A stretch of 64,000 bases of DNA, from positions 3,224,001-3,288,000 of the forward strand of contig NC_007954.1 of the NCBI RefSeq assembly GCF_000013765.1, in the 5' to 3' direction. The notes below the pieces were generated by a model. That model did no database searches and was not told the origin of the DNA. It was given only the letters and a program-made list of their open reading frames with translations. Positions 35,751-44,723 of the stretch are shown piece by piece. Origin of the DNA: Shewanella denitrificans OS217 (GTDB lineage Bacteria > Pseudomonadota > Gammaproteobacteria > Enterobacterales > Shewanellaceae). A program made the translations under genes and the position numbers. Position 1 is the stretch's first letter; each line of letters starts with the position of its first letter.

Positions 35751-38559
35751 GTTTCTCACCTTCACCTTCGATGTTGGTTACACAGCGCTGACACAGACTT
35801 GGATGAGCTTCAATGGTGCTCACTTCCTCTCTGTGATGCCAGCAGCGATCGCACTTTTGCGCTTCGCTCTTGGCGACCAATAATTTAAGCGCACTTATCT
35901 CAGTGTCGATAGCATCTGCTGGCGCAGTAGAAAGTTCAGCCACTGTCGCTTTTGAGGTCAATAACACAAAACGCAATTCGTCACCGACTCTGGCAAGGGC
36001 TGAGCTTAAGTTTGCATCGGCAAACAAGGTGACTTCCGCTTCTAGTGCACCGCCAATGCGTTTATCACGACGTGCCTGCTCCAGTACCTTGTTGACTTCA
36101 TTACGCACAGAAAGCAATTGCTGCCAATAGGCATCGCTTAAATCTGTATCTAAGGTGACAGCTTCTAAACCCTGATACCACTCTTGAGTGAACACGTATT
36201 TATCACGCTTACCTGGCAATAACTGCCACACTTCATCGGCAGTAAAGCTTAGGATTGGTGTCATCCAACGTACCATAGCTTCAGCGATGTGGAATAATGC
36301 CGATTGACAACTACGACGGGCATGACCTTCTTGCTTAGCGGTATATTGTCTGTCCTTGATGATATCAAGGTAGAAACTGCCCAGCTCAACCGAACAGAAC
36401 TGCATCAGCTTTTGAGTCACGTTGTGGAAGTTATATTGATCGTAAGACTCGATGATCTCTTGCTGCAGCGCAGCTGCGCGGCGCACAACCCAGCGATCTA
36501 ACGCCACCATGTCTTCACTGGCAACCATATCAGTTTCAGGATTGAAACCGTTTAAGTTAGCTAATAAGAAACGCGCCGTGTTACGGATGCGGCGATAGGC
36601 ATCGGCGCTGCGGTTAAGAATCTCATCAGAAACCGTCATTTCACCGCTGTAATCTGTCGCAGCAACCCATAAACGCAAAATGTCGGCACCGAGTTTATTG
36701 GTCACATGTAAAGGCGCAATCACGTTACCCACGGATTTTGACATCTTGCGGCCTTTACCATCAACGGTAAAGCCATGCGTCAGTACTTGCTTGTAAGGCG
36801 CTTTGCCATTCATGGCGGTTGAAATCATCAAAGATGACATAAACCAGCCTCTGTGCTGATCGCTACCTTCAAGGTACAAATCCACTTCATGACCATGAAA
36901 TTCAGGGCGTGAAGCAACCACAGTTGAGAAGCTTGACCCTGAGTCATACCACACATCTAAGGTGTCGGTCACTTTACGGTAAAGCGGCGCTTCATCGCCT
37001 AATAGCTCGGCGTCATCCAGATCCCACCAGGCTTGAATACCTTGCTGTTCGATGCGATGTGCAACGCGCTCCATCAACGCCACACTATCTGGGTGCAATT
37101 CTTCGGTTTCGCGGTTTACGAATAACGTAATGGGCACGCCCCAGGTACGCTGACGTGAAATACACCAGTCAGGACGATTCTCAACCATTTTTTCGATGCG
37201 GCTCTGGCCCCAATCTGGGATCCATTTAGTCTTCTCGATTTCGCTTAAGGCTTGGCTGCGCAATCCTTTGTTATCCATAGAGATAAACCACTGCGGTGTG
37301 GCACGGAAGATGATCGGTGACTTGTGACGCCAGCAATGTGGATAGCTGTGACGATAAGCCACGTGATTAAGTAGTGCGCCTTTTTCTTCCAGTAGCGTCA
37401 CGATATTCGCGTTAGCTTTAAATACGTGTTGTCCGGCAAAGACTTCAGTGTCGGCTTTATAAACGCCGTTATCACCCACAGGGTTTGCGACCTCTAAACC
37501 GTATTTTTGACCCACTACGAAGTCGTCTTGACCGTGACCTGGCGCAGTATGGACAATACCCGTACCCGCATCTGTAGTGACATGGTCGGCAACAATCGCA
37601 GGCACATCAAAGGCATAGAATGGGTGGTTAAAGCGCATTAACTCAAGCTCTGCGCCTTTAGTCTCACCTAAAATAGTGTGTGATTCAGCACCAAAGCGCT
37701 CAAGGCATGACTCGACTAACACTTGAGCCAAGATTAGCGTCTTAGTCACGCCCTCTTTAGTGAATTCCACTAGGCTGTAATCTAAATCAGCACTTAAGGC
37801 TAGCGCGCGGTTAGCAGGCATAGTCCAAGGCGTTGTAGTCCAAATAACCATGGACACTGTACTGGCATAATTAGCCACACCAAATTTGGCGGCTACGGCA
37901 GCGCTGTCTACAGCGCTAAATGCCACATCGATAGCCGGTGAAGTTTTGTCTTCGTATTCAACTTCAGCTTCAGCAAGGGCTGAACCACAATCGGTACACC
38001 AGTGCACAGGCTTAACACCTTTGTGCAAATGGCCTGATTCAATCACCTTGGCAAGGGAGCGAACTATGTTAGCTTCGGTTGAAAAATCCATGGTTAAATA
38101 CGGATTATTCCAATCCCCTAATACCCCTAAACGGATAAAGTCATCACGTTGGCCATCCACTTGAGTTGCCGCATATTTACGACACTCTTCACGAAATTCT
38201 GCCGCAGAGATTTTAATTCCAGGCTTACCGACTTTTTGCTCAACTTTTAATTCAATGGGCAAACCGTGACAATCCCAACCTGGGATATAAGGGGCGTCAA
38301 AACCTGACATGGTTTTAGACTTAATAATGATATCTTTCAGAATTTTGTTAACTGAGTGACCAATATGAATGCTGCCATTCGCATAAGGAGGGCCATCATG
38401 CAAAATGAAAGGCTTGCGGCCAAGGCGGCTGTCACGGATCTGTTGATACAGTCCGTCTTGCGTCCAGCGAGTTAACATTTCTGGCTCGCGATTTGCCAAA
38501 TTACCACGCATCGGAAACTCAGTTTCCGGCAAATTCAAAGTAAATTTATAGTCGCTCAT
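35737..38559 (-). CDS. ileS: Isoleucyl-tRNA synthetase
   Basis: Class I synthetase of 940 residues. HIGH-type motif in PPYANGSIHIGHSVNK (near 58-73), KMSKS in GRKMSKSVGNV (near 600), the CP1 editing domain between them (TTTPWTMPANRALA), and a C-terminal zinc site CDRCWHHREEV ... LCQRCVTN. The start MSDYKFTLNLPETEFPMRG is the family's usual N-terminus; an ATG three codons upstream is also possible. Lies between ribF and lspA as in E. coli. Confidence 0.97.
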   Translation of the reverse strand: MSDYKFTLNLPETEFPMRGNLANREPEMLTRWTQDGLYQQIRDSRLGRKPFILHDGPPYANGSIHIGHSVNKILKDIIIKSKTMSGFDAPYIPGWDCHGLPIELKVEQKVGKPGIKISAAEFREECRKYAATQVDGQRDDFIRLGVLGDWNNPYLTMDFSTEANIVRSLAKVIESGHLHKGVKPVHWCTDCGSALAEAEVEYEDKTSPAIDVAFSAVDSAAVAAKFGVANYASTVSMVIWTTTPWTMPANRALALSADLDYSLVEFTKEGVTKTLILAQVLVESCLERFGAESHTILGETKGAELELMRFNHPFYAFDVPAIVADHVTTDAGTGIVHTAPGHGQDDFVVGQKYGLEVANPVGDNGVYKADTEVFAGQHVFKANANIVTLLEEKGALLNHVAYRHSYPHCWRHKSPIIFRATPQWFISMDNKGLRSQALSEIEKTKWIPDWGQSRIEKMVENRPDWCISRQRTWGVPITLFVNRETEELHPDSVALMERVAHRIEQQGIQAWWDLDDAELLGDEAPLYRKVTDTLDVWYDSGSSFSTVVASRPEFHGHEVDLYLEGSDQHRGWFMSSLMISTAMNGKAPYKQVLTHGFTVDGKGRKMSKSVGNVIAPLHVTNKLGADILRLWVAATDYSGEMTVSDEILNRSADAYRRIRNTARFLLANLNGFNPETDMVASEDMVALDRWVVRRAAALQQEIIESYDQYNFHNVTQKLMQFCSVELGSFYLDIIKDRQYTAKQEGHARRSCQSALFHIAEAMVRWMTPILSFTADEVWQLLPGKRDKYVFTQEWYQGLEAVTLDTDLSDAYWQQLLSVRNEVNKVLEQARRDKRIGGALEAEVTLFADANLSSALARVGDELRFVLLTSKATVAELSTAPADAIDTEISALKLLVAKSEAQKCDRCWHHREEVSTIEAHPSLCQRCVTNIEGEGEKREFA

Positions 38560-38591
38560 TGATCCCATACCGTTATTTGAGCTAAGTATTC

Positions 38592-39527
38592 TTAGCTAGC
38601 ATCATTGCCAAACAAAGCTCGCGCTTGGTTTGCATCATTCAAAATTTGTTGTTTAAGTGCATCGAGGGATTCAAATGGCTGTTCTTCACGTATTTTGGCC
38701 ACTAACTCAACCTCAACATGCTTGCCATATAAATCACCATCAAAGTCAAACAAGTGCACTTCTAGCTGGCAGGTTTGCCCTTGTACTGTAGGCCTAAAGC
38801 CCACATTAGCAACCCCTTCGTAGCTATCACTACCTTGCCAATTAATACGTACAGCAAACACGCCTCGCACCGGCACCACATTACGCTTCATAGCGATATT
38901 CGCCGTCGGAAAACCTATGGTGCGGCCGATTTTCTTGCCATGGGCCACTCGGCCACTCAAGATAAATGGATGACCTAATAAGCGCCGTGCTTGCTCAAGA
39001 TTGCCTGCTGCGAGTTGCTCCCTCACTGCGGTTGAACTCACCCTGTGCGAACCTAACATAAAACTTTGGGTACTCACCACAGTAAAACCGTGTTTTTTAC
39101 CCGCGTTAAGCAGCATATCAAAATTGCCCAATCGACCTTTGCCGAAACAAAAATCGTCGCCAACCACTAAATATTTAACCCCAAGCTTTTTTACCAGTAA
39201 ATCTTCGATAAAAGTTTCCGCGGTTTGGCTGGCAAATGCATGGGTAAAGTTAACGCACAATAGCCGATCCACTTCTAATTCATCCAGCAAACGGACTTTA
39301 TCCCTTAGCAAACTCAAGCGCGCCGGTGCATTGGCACCTAGGAAGCGCTCCATTGGCTGTGGTTCAAAGGTCATCAAGGTTGCAGGCAATTGAAAGTGGT
39401 GGGCTTTACTCACCAAATTACCGATCACTTGTCCATGACCACGGTGCACACCATCAAAATTACCTATGGTAAGCACACAGCCATGATGTGAGGGTAAAAT
39501 ATTGTGTATACCGCGGATCAATTCCAT
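38592..39527 (-). CDS. ribF: Bifunctional riboflavin kinase / FAD synthetase
   Basis: Makes FMN and then FAD. The 311-residue protein has the N-terminal nucleotidyltransferase domain (TIGNFDGVHRGHGQV, 21-35; VVGDDFCFGKGRLG) and the C-terminal flavokinase domain (GRTIGFPTANIAM, PVRGVFAVRI, VANVGFRPTV). It lies between murJ and ileS, the standard proteobacterial order. Confidence 0.96.
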   Translation of the reverse strand: MELIRGIHNILPSHHGCVLTIGNFDGVHRGHGQVIGNLVSKAHHFQLPATLMTFEPQPMERFLGANAPARLSLLRDKVRLLDELEVDRLLCVNFTHAFASQTAETFIEDLLVKKLGVKYLVVGDDFCFGKGRLGNFDMLLNAGKKHGFTVVSTQSFMLGSHRVSSTAVREQLAAGNLEQARRLLGHPFILSGRVAHGKKIGRTIGFPTANIAMKRNVVPVRGVFAVRINWQGSDSYEGVANVGFRPTVQGQTCQLEVHLFDFDGDLYGKHVEVELVAKIREEQPFESLDALKQQILNDANQARALFGNDAS

Positions 39528-39600
39528 TATGTCTGGTTACTGCTTGCCGTAAATCGGCAGATTATATACCCAAATGGGCCTAAGATGCGAGGTTCAGTCA

Positions 39601-41160
39601 TCAGCTGGCCTTTTTCAATTTCCATGGTTTAACTCCAAGCAGTCGCAGTACCACAAAATAACTCAGCGCACCGGCGGTAATTAACGCACTTAAAGCCACT
39701 AACCGCTCGCCAGTATGCCAATCAAGCCACTGCTGCTCAACAGGACCAAAGCAGTAAATACTCAACGCCATGACTGCGGTTGCTGCGGTTATCTTACCGA
39801 TAAACGTCAATGTCTCTGGACTGACTCTGTATATATTTTGCAAATGCAGCCCTCGGTACAAGAGTCCTGCATTGAGTAAGGCTGACAGAGAGGTGGCGAT
39901 TGCCAGCCCCACATAACCAAAAGGCACGGCAAAGATTAGGTTAAGTACCATATTGCTCACCATAGCAATAATGCCATAACGCACTGGGGTTTTAGTGTCA
40001 TGACGAGAATAATACCCAGGGGCTAACACTTTAATTAACATGAAGTTAAGTAAGCCAGCACCATAGGCCATCAAACTATAAGATGCCATAGTGGCATCCT
40101 CAAGACTAAAAGCACCACGCATAAACAGCACCATTAACATAGGTTTGGCTAATACGATTAAGCCAAACATGGCAGGCATGCCTAATAAGAAAATCGCTTT
40201 CACCCCCCAATCCATAGTGCGAGTAAAGCCTTCTCCTTCGGCATTAACAAAATTGCGTGAAAGCGCCGGTAAAATCACAGTGGCAATAGCAATTCCGAAA
40301 AGCCCGAGGGGAAATTCTAATAATCTATCTGAGTAATACAGCCAACTAATCGAACCTGTCATTAAGAAACTGGCAATAAAGGTGTCAAACAAGAGGTTAA
40401 TTTGCGATACCGACACCCCAAACAGCGCCGGGATCATCAAGGTGCGAATTTTAACCACCCCAGGGTGATGCCAGCCCCAACTGGGTTTAACTAAGGCTTT
40501 CTCTCTAATCAAAAAGGGAATTTGAAATAAAAATTGAATCAAGCCGCCAACAAATATGCCCCAAGAAAGCCCAATTTCAGGTTGTTCCATTCGAGGGGCT
40601 AAATACAAGGCGATGGCAATTACGGAAATATTTAAAAATACCGGTGTAAAGGCAGAAACCGCAAAACGCCCTCTGGTATTTAAAATTGAACCCGCAAGGG
40701 CGGTAAAAGTGATAAACCACAAATAAGGGAAGGTGATTTTCAGCATCAAGGATGCGAGTTCAAACTTTTCGGCATTAGGTCCATCATTTAGCCAATCAAG
40801 AAACCAACCACCGCCGAACAAGGCCGCTAAGATTGGTGATCCAATAACGCCAAATAATGTCACCAGGGTGACCAACAAACCTAAGGTTCCGGCCACCTTA
40901 CTTAACAACTCGCGAGTTTCTTCTGGGGTTTTCTTTTCTTGATATTCAGTTAATACCGGCACAAAAGCTTGCGCAAATGCACCTTCTGCAAATAAACGCC
41001 TTAAAAAATTAGGGATTTTATTAGCAAAAAAGAACACATCCGCACTGCTTCCTGCGCCCATTAAGTTAGCAATGACTATGTCTCTAACTAGGCCTAATAC
41101 ACGAGAAATCAGCGTCATAGCGCTAACAATGATCCCTGACTTAATTAACTTTTTACTCAA
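39601..41160 (-). CDS. murJ: Lipid II flippase MurJ
   Basis: A 519-residue inner-membrane protein with about 14 hydrophobic segments, moving lipid-linked peptidoglycan precursor to the periplasm. SAMTLISRVLGLVRDIVIANLMGAGSSADVFFFANKIPNFLRRLFAEGAFAQAFVP is the conserved N-terminal region of MurJ/MviN, with arginines lining the cavity. It is divergent from rpsT, as in many gammaproteobacteria. Confidence 0.95.
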   Translation of the reverse strand: MSKKLIKSGIIVSAMTLISRVLGLVRDIVIANLMGAGSSADVFFFANKIPNFLRRLFAEGAFAQAFVPVLTEYQEKKTPEETRELLSKVAGTLGLLVTLVTLFGVIGSPILAALFGGGWFLDWLNDGPNAEKFELASLMLKITFPYLWFITFTALAGSILNTRGRFAVSAFTPVFLNISVIAIALYLAPRMEQPEIGLSWGIFVGGLIQFLFQIPFLIREKALVKPSWGWHHPGVVKIRTLMIPALFGVSVSQINLLFDTFIASFLMTGSISWLYYSDRLLEFPLGLFGIAIATVILPALSRNFVNAEGEGFTRTMDWGVKAIFLLGMPAMFGLIVLAKPMLMVLFMRGAFSLEDATMASYSLMAYGAGLLNFMLIKVLAPGYYSRHDTKTPVRYGIIAMVSNMVLNLIFAVPFGYVGLAIATSLSALLNAGLLYRGLHLQNIYRVSPETLTFIGKITAATAVMALSIYCFGPVEQQWLDWHTGERLVALSALITAGALSYFVVLRLLGVKPWKLKKAS

Positions 41161-41347
41161 ACGTCCCCCTGACGCAAATCATGCCTTGGCACACAATAAT
41201 GCAGATATATCTTAAAAATATGATTCAAAGTCTGTCACACAGCCTTAAGAGCTGTTAGAATTGCGCCACATCTTACACGAGTTGGGTTGAAGATAAGCAC
41301 GCTAGATTGAGATATTTATCTTTATGATGATATTGCAATCATAGTCA

Positions 41348-41376
41348 TTGACAAAGTGACAAAAAGCAGGCATATT
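41348..41376 (+). promoter_or_regulatory. Sigma70 promoter of rpsT
   Basis: TTGACA (41348-41353), a 17-base spacer and CATATT (41371-41376), followed by a GC-rich discriminator CCTCGGCC typical of growth-rate-controlled ribosomal genes. The leader is about 40 nt. Confidence 0.7.
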
Positions 41377-41421
41377 CCTCGGCCTTTAAAAGTCTCAAAT
41401 CCAGTTTTTAGGAGTTGCACC

Positions 41422-41688
41422 TTGGCTAATAGCAAGTCTGCAAAGAAGCGCGCGCTTCAATCTGAAAAGCGTCGTCAGCATAACGCTAGCCGTCGCTCAA
41501 TGTTACGTACGTACGTGAAAAAAGTCATCGCTGCTATCAAAAGTGGTGACCATAAAGCGGCTACAGAAGCGTTCGCTGCTGCACAACCAATCGTTGACCG
41601 TATGGCGACTAAAGGTCTTATTCACAAGAATAAGGCTGCTCGTCAAAAGGCACGCTTAAACACTAAGATCAAAGCACTAGCGGCTTAA
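41422..41688 (+). CDS. rpsT: 30S ribosomal protein S20
   Basis: An 88-residue, Lys/Arg/Ala-rich protein with the family start ANSKSAKKRALQSEKRR and a C-terminus KARLNTKIKALAA. The start is a TTG at 41422 preceded by AGGAG; E. coli rpsT also uses UUG, which takes part in autogenous control. Longer in-frame upstream starts give residues unlike S20. Confidence 0.96.
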   Translation: MANSKSAKKRALQSEKRRQHNASRRSMLRTYVKKVIAAIKSGDHKAATEAFAAAQPIVDRMATKGLIHKNKAARQKARLNTKIKALAA

Positions 41689-41710
41689 TCTTAATGTTTA
41701 ACTTTAAAAA

Positions 41711-41734
41711 GACCGGCATTGCCGGTTTTTTTTT
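41711..41734 (+). terminator. Terminator of rpsT
   Basis: ACCGGC ATT GCCGGT followed by eight T's, 23 bases after the rpsT stop. Confidence 0.9.
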
Positions 41735-41844
41735 GCCTAAAATTTGACAATGAGATCCCTTCCCCATTATTTCAATGGCCATAGCAGACAGAATAAGGGC
41801 AATGCCGATCACGCTCATGCATTTCACGGCAAGTCGCCCAGACT

Positions 41845-42150
41845 CTAATGGCAATATAAATTGCTTAATACCGAAATAAGCTGTTTCACCTCATTACTCT
41901 TTAATGAGTAAAAAACAGTTTGCGCCTCCTTCCTTGTGGACACGAGTTTATCTTTTCTCAGCCAAGCTAAATGTTGTGATAAGGCCGACTGACTCAAGCC
42001 GAGCTTTTTGTTCATATCACCAACACACATCTCACCTTCATTAAGCAAATGGCACAAAATAAACAATCTTCGCTCATTTGCCAGTGCCTTTAACAGTACA
42101 ACGGCGTGATCTGCTTGTTTCTGCAGTAGTTCTATATTCATTTTTCGCAT
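41845..42150 (-). CDS. ArsR-family winged-helix regulator
   Basis: A 101-residue regulator. The winged HTH is clear: LLKALANERRLFILCHLLNEGEMCVGDMNKKLGLSQSALSQHLAWLRKDKLV. Two cysteines (LCHL and MCVG) lie near the sites used by redox-sensing relatives such as BigR and HlyU, but the metal site of true ArsR is not evident. No target gene adjoins on the same strand; the M28 peptidase is divergent across 137 bases. Confidence 0.87.
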   Translation of the reverse strand: MRKMNIELLQKQADHAVVLLKALANERRLFILCHLLNEGEMCVGDMNKKLGLSQSALSQHLAWLRKDKLVSTRKEAQTVFYSLKSNEVKQLISVLSNLYCH

Positions 42151-42287
42151 CTTCTCCTTATACGAACCCTGAGCTAATATAGCGTTTACTTAAAAATAGG
42201 ATCGCGACATGAAGCACACTTTTTGTTAGATTGTGCTCAAAAGTGAGATGAACACCCTATTCTGACAAATTAACGCCAAGGAACTTC

Positions 42288-43733
42288 ATGAAACGCCATA
42301 GCCAAATTTGGATTGCTGGCCTAACACTCAGCTTATTAACCAGCTGCCAGCAATACTCAGCACCTAAAGCCTACAATGCCCCAAAAGTCATTAATCAATC
42401 CCGTGATGCCGACACCAGTGTGGAGCTTGCTCGTCAGGCGCTGTCTTCATCCCGGGCTTTTGAGATAGTTGAATCCCTTACCGTTGAAGTGGGTCCTCGT
42501 CTTGCAGGTACCGATAAAGACATAGTCGCCGTTGACTGGGCGATGGAAAAATTGTGGAAAATGGGTTTCGATCGCGTTTATAAAGAATCGGTTCAAGTAC
42601 CAGCCTGGTCTCGTGGTACCGCCATTGCCAGTATCGTCGCGCCTTATGAGCAACCTTTAGTTATCACAGCCCTTGGCGGCAGCGTCGCGACGCCAGAGCG
42701 CGGCATACAGGCGCCAATTGTGCGTTTTGAGTCGTTAGCCGAGTTAGAAGTGGCTTCCGTTGGCCGCATTAAAGGGAAAATCGTCTTTATCGACCATAAA
42801 ACTGAGCGCCATATCACAGGTAAAGGCTATGGCGAGTCCGTGGGCGGCCGCTCTAAAGGCGCTATCGTTGCAGCGCAAAAAGGGGCGCTGGCCATACTCA
42901 TTCGCTCAATAGGCACTGACAGCGACCGTATGGCGCATACTGGCATGATGCGTTATGACGAAGATGTCACAAAAATCCCAGCTGCTGCCATGTCAAACCC
43001 CGATGCGGATCTCATTAATGCCATGTTAACTCGCAGCAACAATGTGGTGCTGTCGTTAAACATGAGCCCAGAAAATCAGGGCATAGCCACCTCTTATAAT
43101 GTGATTGCCGAAGTTAGAGGCAGCAGTAAGCCAAATGAAATCGTGCTCATTGGAGCACACTTAGATTCATGGGATGAGGGCACTGGCGCCTTAGATGATG
43201 GTGCAGGCGTTGCCATCGTCACAGCGGCGGCCAAACTTATTCAAGACTTGCCCGAGCGCCCTGCAAGAACCATACGCGTGGTGCTGTTTGCCGCCGAGGA
43301 GTTGGGGTTAGTTGGCGCCAAGGCTTATGCCGAGCAACATAAAGATGAGATGGAGCTGCACTATATTGCCGCCGAGTCTGATTTTGGTGCAGGAAAAATC
43401 TATCAAATCGATTTCAATGTACACCCTAGCGTGTTCGAGAAAGTAAAATTTGAGCATTCAGCCATGATACGTAATGGGGTTGCTTTAGGTGATAATGAAG
43501 CCAGTGGTGGCCCAGATGTGTCTATTCTGCCAGCCTTAGGCGTCCCCGTCGCTTCCTTGCGTCAAGATGGCAATGATTACTTCGATTATCATCACACCCC
43601 CAATGACACCTTAGACAAAATTGATCCTAAGTCATTGGCACAAAATGTCGCAGCCTACGCACAATTTGCCTACATGATGGCCCAATCAGAACTGGATCTA
43701 AGGCCAGTCAATAAGACAGGGTTGGAAGATTAA
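42288..43733 (+). CDS. M28 family zinc peptidase, lipoprotein
   Basis: A 481-residue probable lipoprotein (lipobox LTSC, Cys20). It resembles carboxypeptidase Q-type M28 enzymes with a protease-associated insert. Zinc ligands and catalytic residues are visible in GAHLDSWDEGTGALDDGAG (His, Asp bridging), FAAEELGLVGA (Glu-Glu) and the C-terminal DYHHTPNDTLDKI His. The Cys is followed by Gln-Gln, so no Asp+2 inner-membrane retention signal; outer-membrane localisation is likely. Substrate is unknown, presumably short peptides. Confidence 0.9.
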   Translation: MKRHSQIWIAGLTLSLLTSCQQYSAPKAYNAPKVINQSRDADTSVELARQALSSSRAFEIVESLTVEVGPRLAGTDKDIVAVDWAMEKLWKMGFDRVYKESVQVPAWSRGTAIASIVAPYEQPLVITALGGSVATPERGIQAPIVRFESLAELEVASVGRIKGKIVFIDHKTERHITGKGYGESVGGRSKGAIVAAQKGALAILIRSIGTDSDRMAHTGMMRYDEDVTKIPAAAMSNPDADLINAMLTRSNNVVLSLNMSPENQGIATSYNVIAEVRGSSKPNEIVLIGAHLDSWDEGTGALDDGAGVAIVTAAAKLIQDLPERPARTIRVVLFAAEELGLVGAKAYAEQHKDEMELHYIAAESDFGAGKIYQIDFNVHPSVFEKVKFEHSAMIRNGVALGDNEASGGPDVSILPALGVPVASLRQDGNDYFDYHHTPNDTLDKIDPKSLAQNVAAYAQFAYMMAQSELDLRPVNKTGLED

Positions 43734-43784
43734 TAGTCTGACGCTATACAAATCAGCCTTACGTTGAACAAATAATTATACCCA

Positions 43785-43816
43785 TAAAAAATCCTGCCAC
43801 TTGGCAGGATTTTTTA
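43785..43816 (+). terminator. Bidirectional terminator between M28 peptidase and yaaA
   Basis: AAAAAATCCTGCC ACTT GGCAGGATTTTTT, symmetrical, serving the convergent peptidase and yaaA genes. Confidence 0.87.
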
Positions 43817-43848
43817 ATTATGCACTCACTGCCCGCGAGCCTATCAAA

Positions 43849-44625
43849 TCAAACTTGTTCATCCCGTAAAAATACAGGGCTAGATGGTGTCGATTGCGCT
43901 TCACTGTAATAGTAACCGTCGAGATCAAAGCTAATGAGTGCAGTTAAATCTTTGGGCTGCTGCTCGATAATAAATCGCGCCATTAATCCACGGGCTTTTT
44001 TCGCATAGAAACTGATGACTTTGTATTGGCCATTTTTGCAATCTTTGAAAACTGGAGTGACTAAACGTCCCTTCAGTGACTTTTCTTTAACGGCCTTAAA
44101 ATACTCGTTCGAAGCTAAATTAACTATAATGTCATCCCCTTGCTCAATAAGGGCGCGATTGACTTCATCTGTGATTATTTCTCCCCAAAATGCGTACAGA
44201 TTACTGCCTTTGGCATTTTCAAGGCGAGTGCCCATTTCTAATCGGTAAGGTAAGATCAAGTCTAATGGCTTAAGCAAACCATAAAGCCCTGAAAGAATCC
44301 GCAAATGGTTTTGGGCCGATTGCAGTTGCGCGGCTGATAAGCTGTCGGCATCAAAGCCTGTGTACACGTCACCGCGAAAGGCGAATATGGCTTGTTTCGC
44401 CTCACCTAAGGTGAAATTAGGCTGCCATTGAGCAAACCGAGCCGCATTGAGGCCGGCTATTTTATCGCTGACCTTCATCAAAGAGGCTATCTGAACTGGG
44501 GTCAACTTCTGACATTCCTTAATCAAAGCTTGGCTCTGATCAAGTAACGTAGGCCGAGTATGTTCTGTGGTAAGCGGTGGATTTTCAAAATCCAGTGTTT
44601 TTGCAGGTGACACTAAAACTAGCAT
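43849..44625 (-). CDS. yaaA: Peroxide stress protein YaaA
   Basis: A 258-residue cytoplasmic protein of the YaaA/DUF328 family, linked in E. coli to lowering free iron under peroxide stress. MLVLVSPAKTLDFENP, RILSGLYGLLKPLDLILPYRLEMGT and NLASNEYFKAV are the diagnostic blocks. It stands as a single gene, convergent with the M28 peptidase gene. Confidence 0.94.
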   Translation of the reverse strand: MLVLVSPAKTLDFENPPLTTEHTRPTLLDQSQALIKECQKLTPVQIASLMKVSDKIAGLNAARFAQWQPNFTLGEAKQAIFAFRGDVYTGFDADSLSAAQLQSAQNHLRILSGLYGLLKPLDLILPYRLEMGTRLENAKGSNLYAFWGEIITDEVNRALIEQGDDIIVNLASNEYFKAVKEKSLKGRLVTPVFKDCKNGQYKVISFYAKKARGLMARFIIEQQPKDLTALISFDLDGYYYSEAQSTPSSPVFLRDEQV

Positions 44626-44673
44626 TCGCTATGCTCCCTTCTAATCAATGAGTCCATGATACTTAACTGACAT

Positions 44674-44706
44674 AAAAAAACCATGCACTCAAGGCATGGT
44701 TTTTTC
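44674..44706 (-). terminator. Terminator of the Na+/alanine symporter gene
   Basis: AAACCATGC ... GCATGGTTT with T's on the minus strand; 18 bases after the symporter stop. Confidence 0.83.
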
Positions 44707-44723
44707 GATTAACCTAAGCGTTT

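Noticed and set aside
39001..39393. Plus-strand frame of 130 codons inside ribF
   Set aside because: Antisense shadow of ribF, whose catalytic motifs are intact; Ser/Lys/Leu-biased composition.
41669..41854. Minus-strand frame of 61 codons with a hydrophobic stretch after the arsR-family gene
   Set aside because: It starts at TTG without a ribosome binding site, runs through the rpsT terminator and into the end of rpsT. It could be a remnant but is not supported as a gene.
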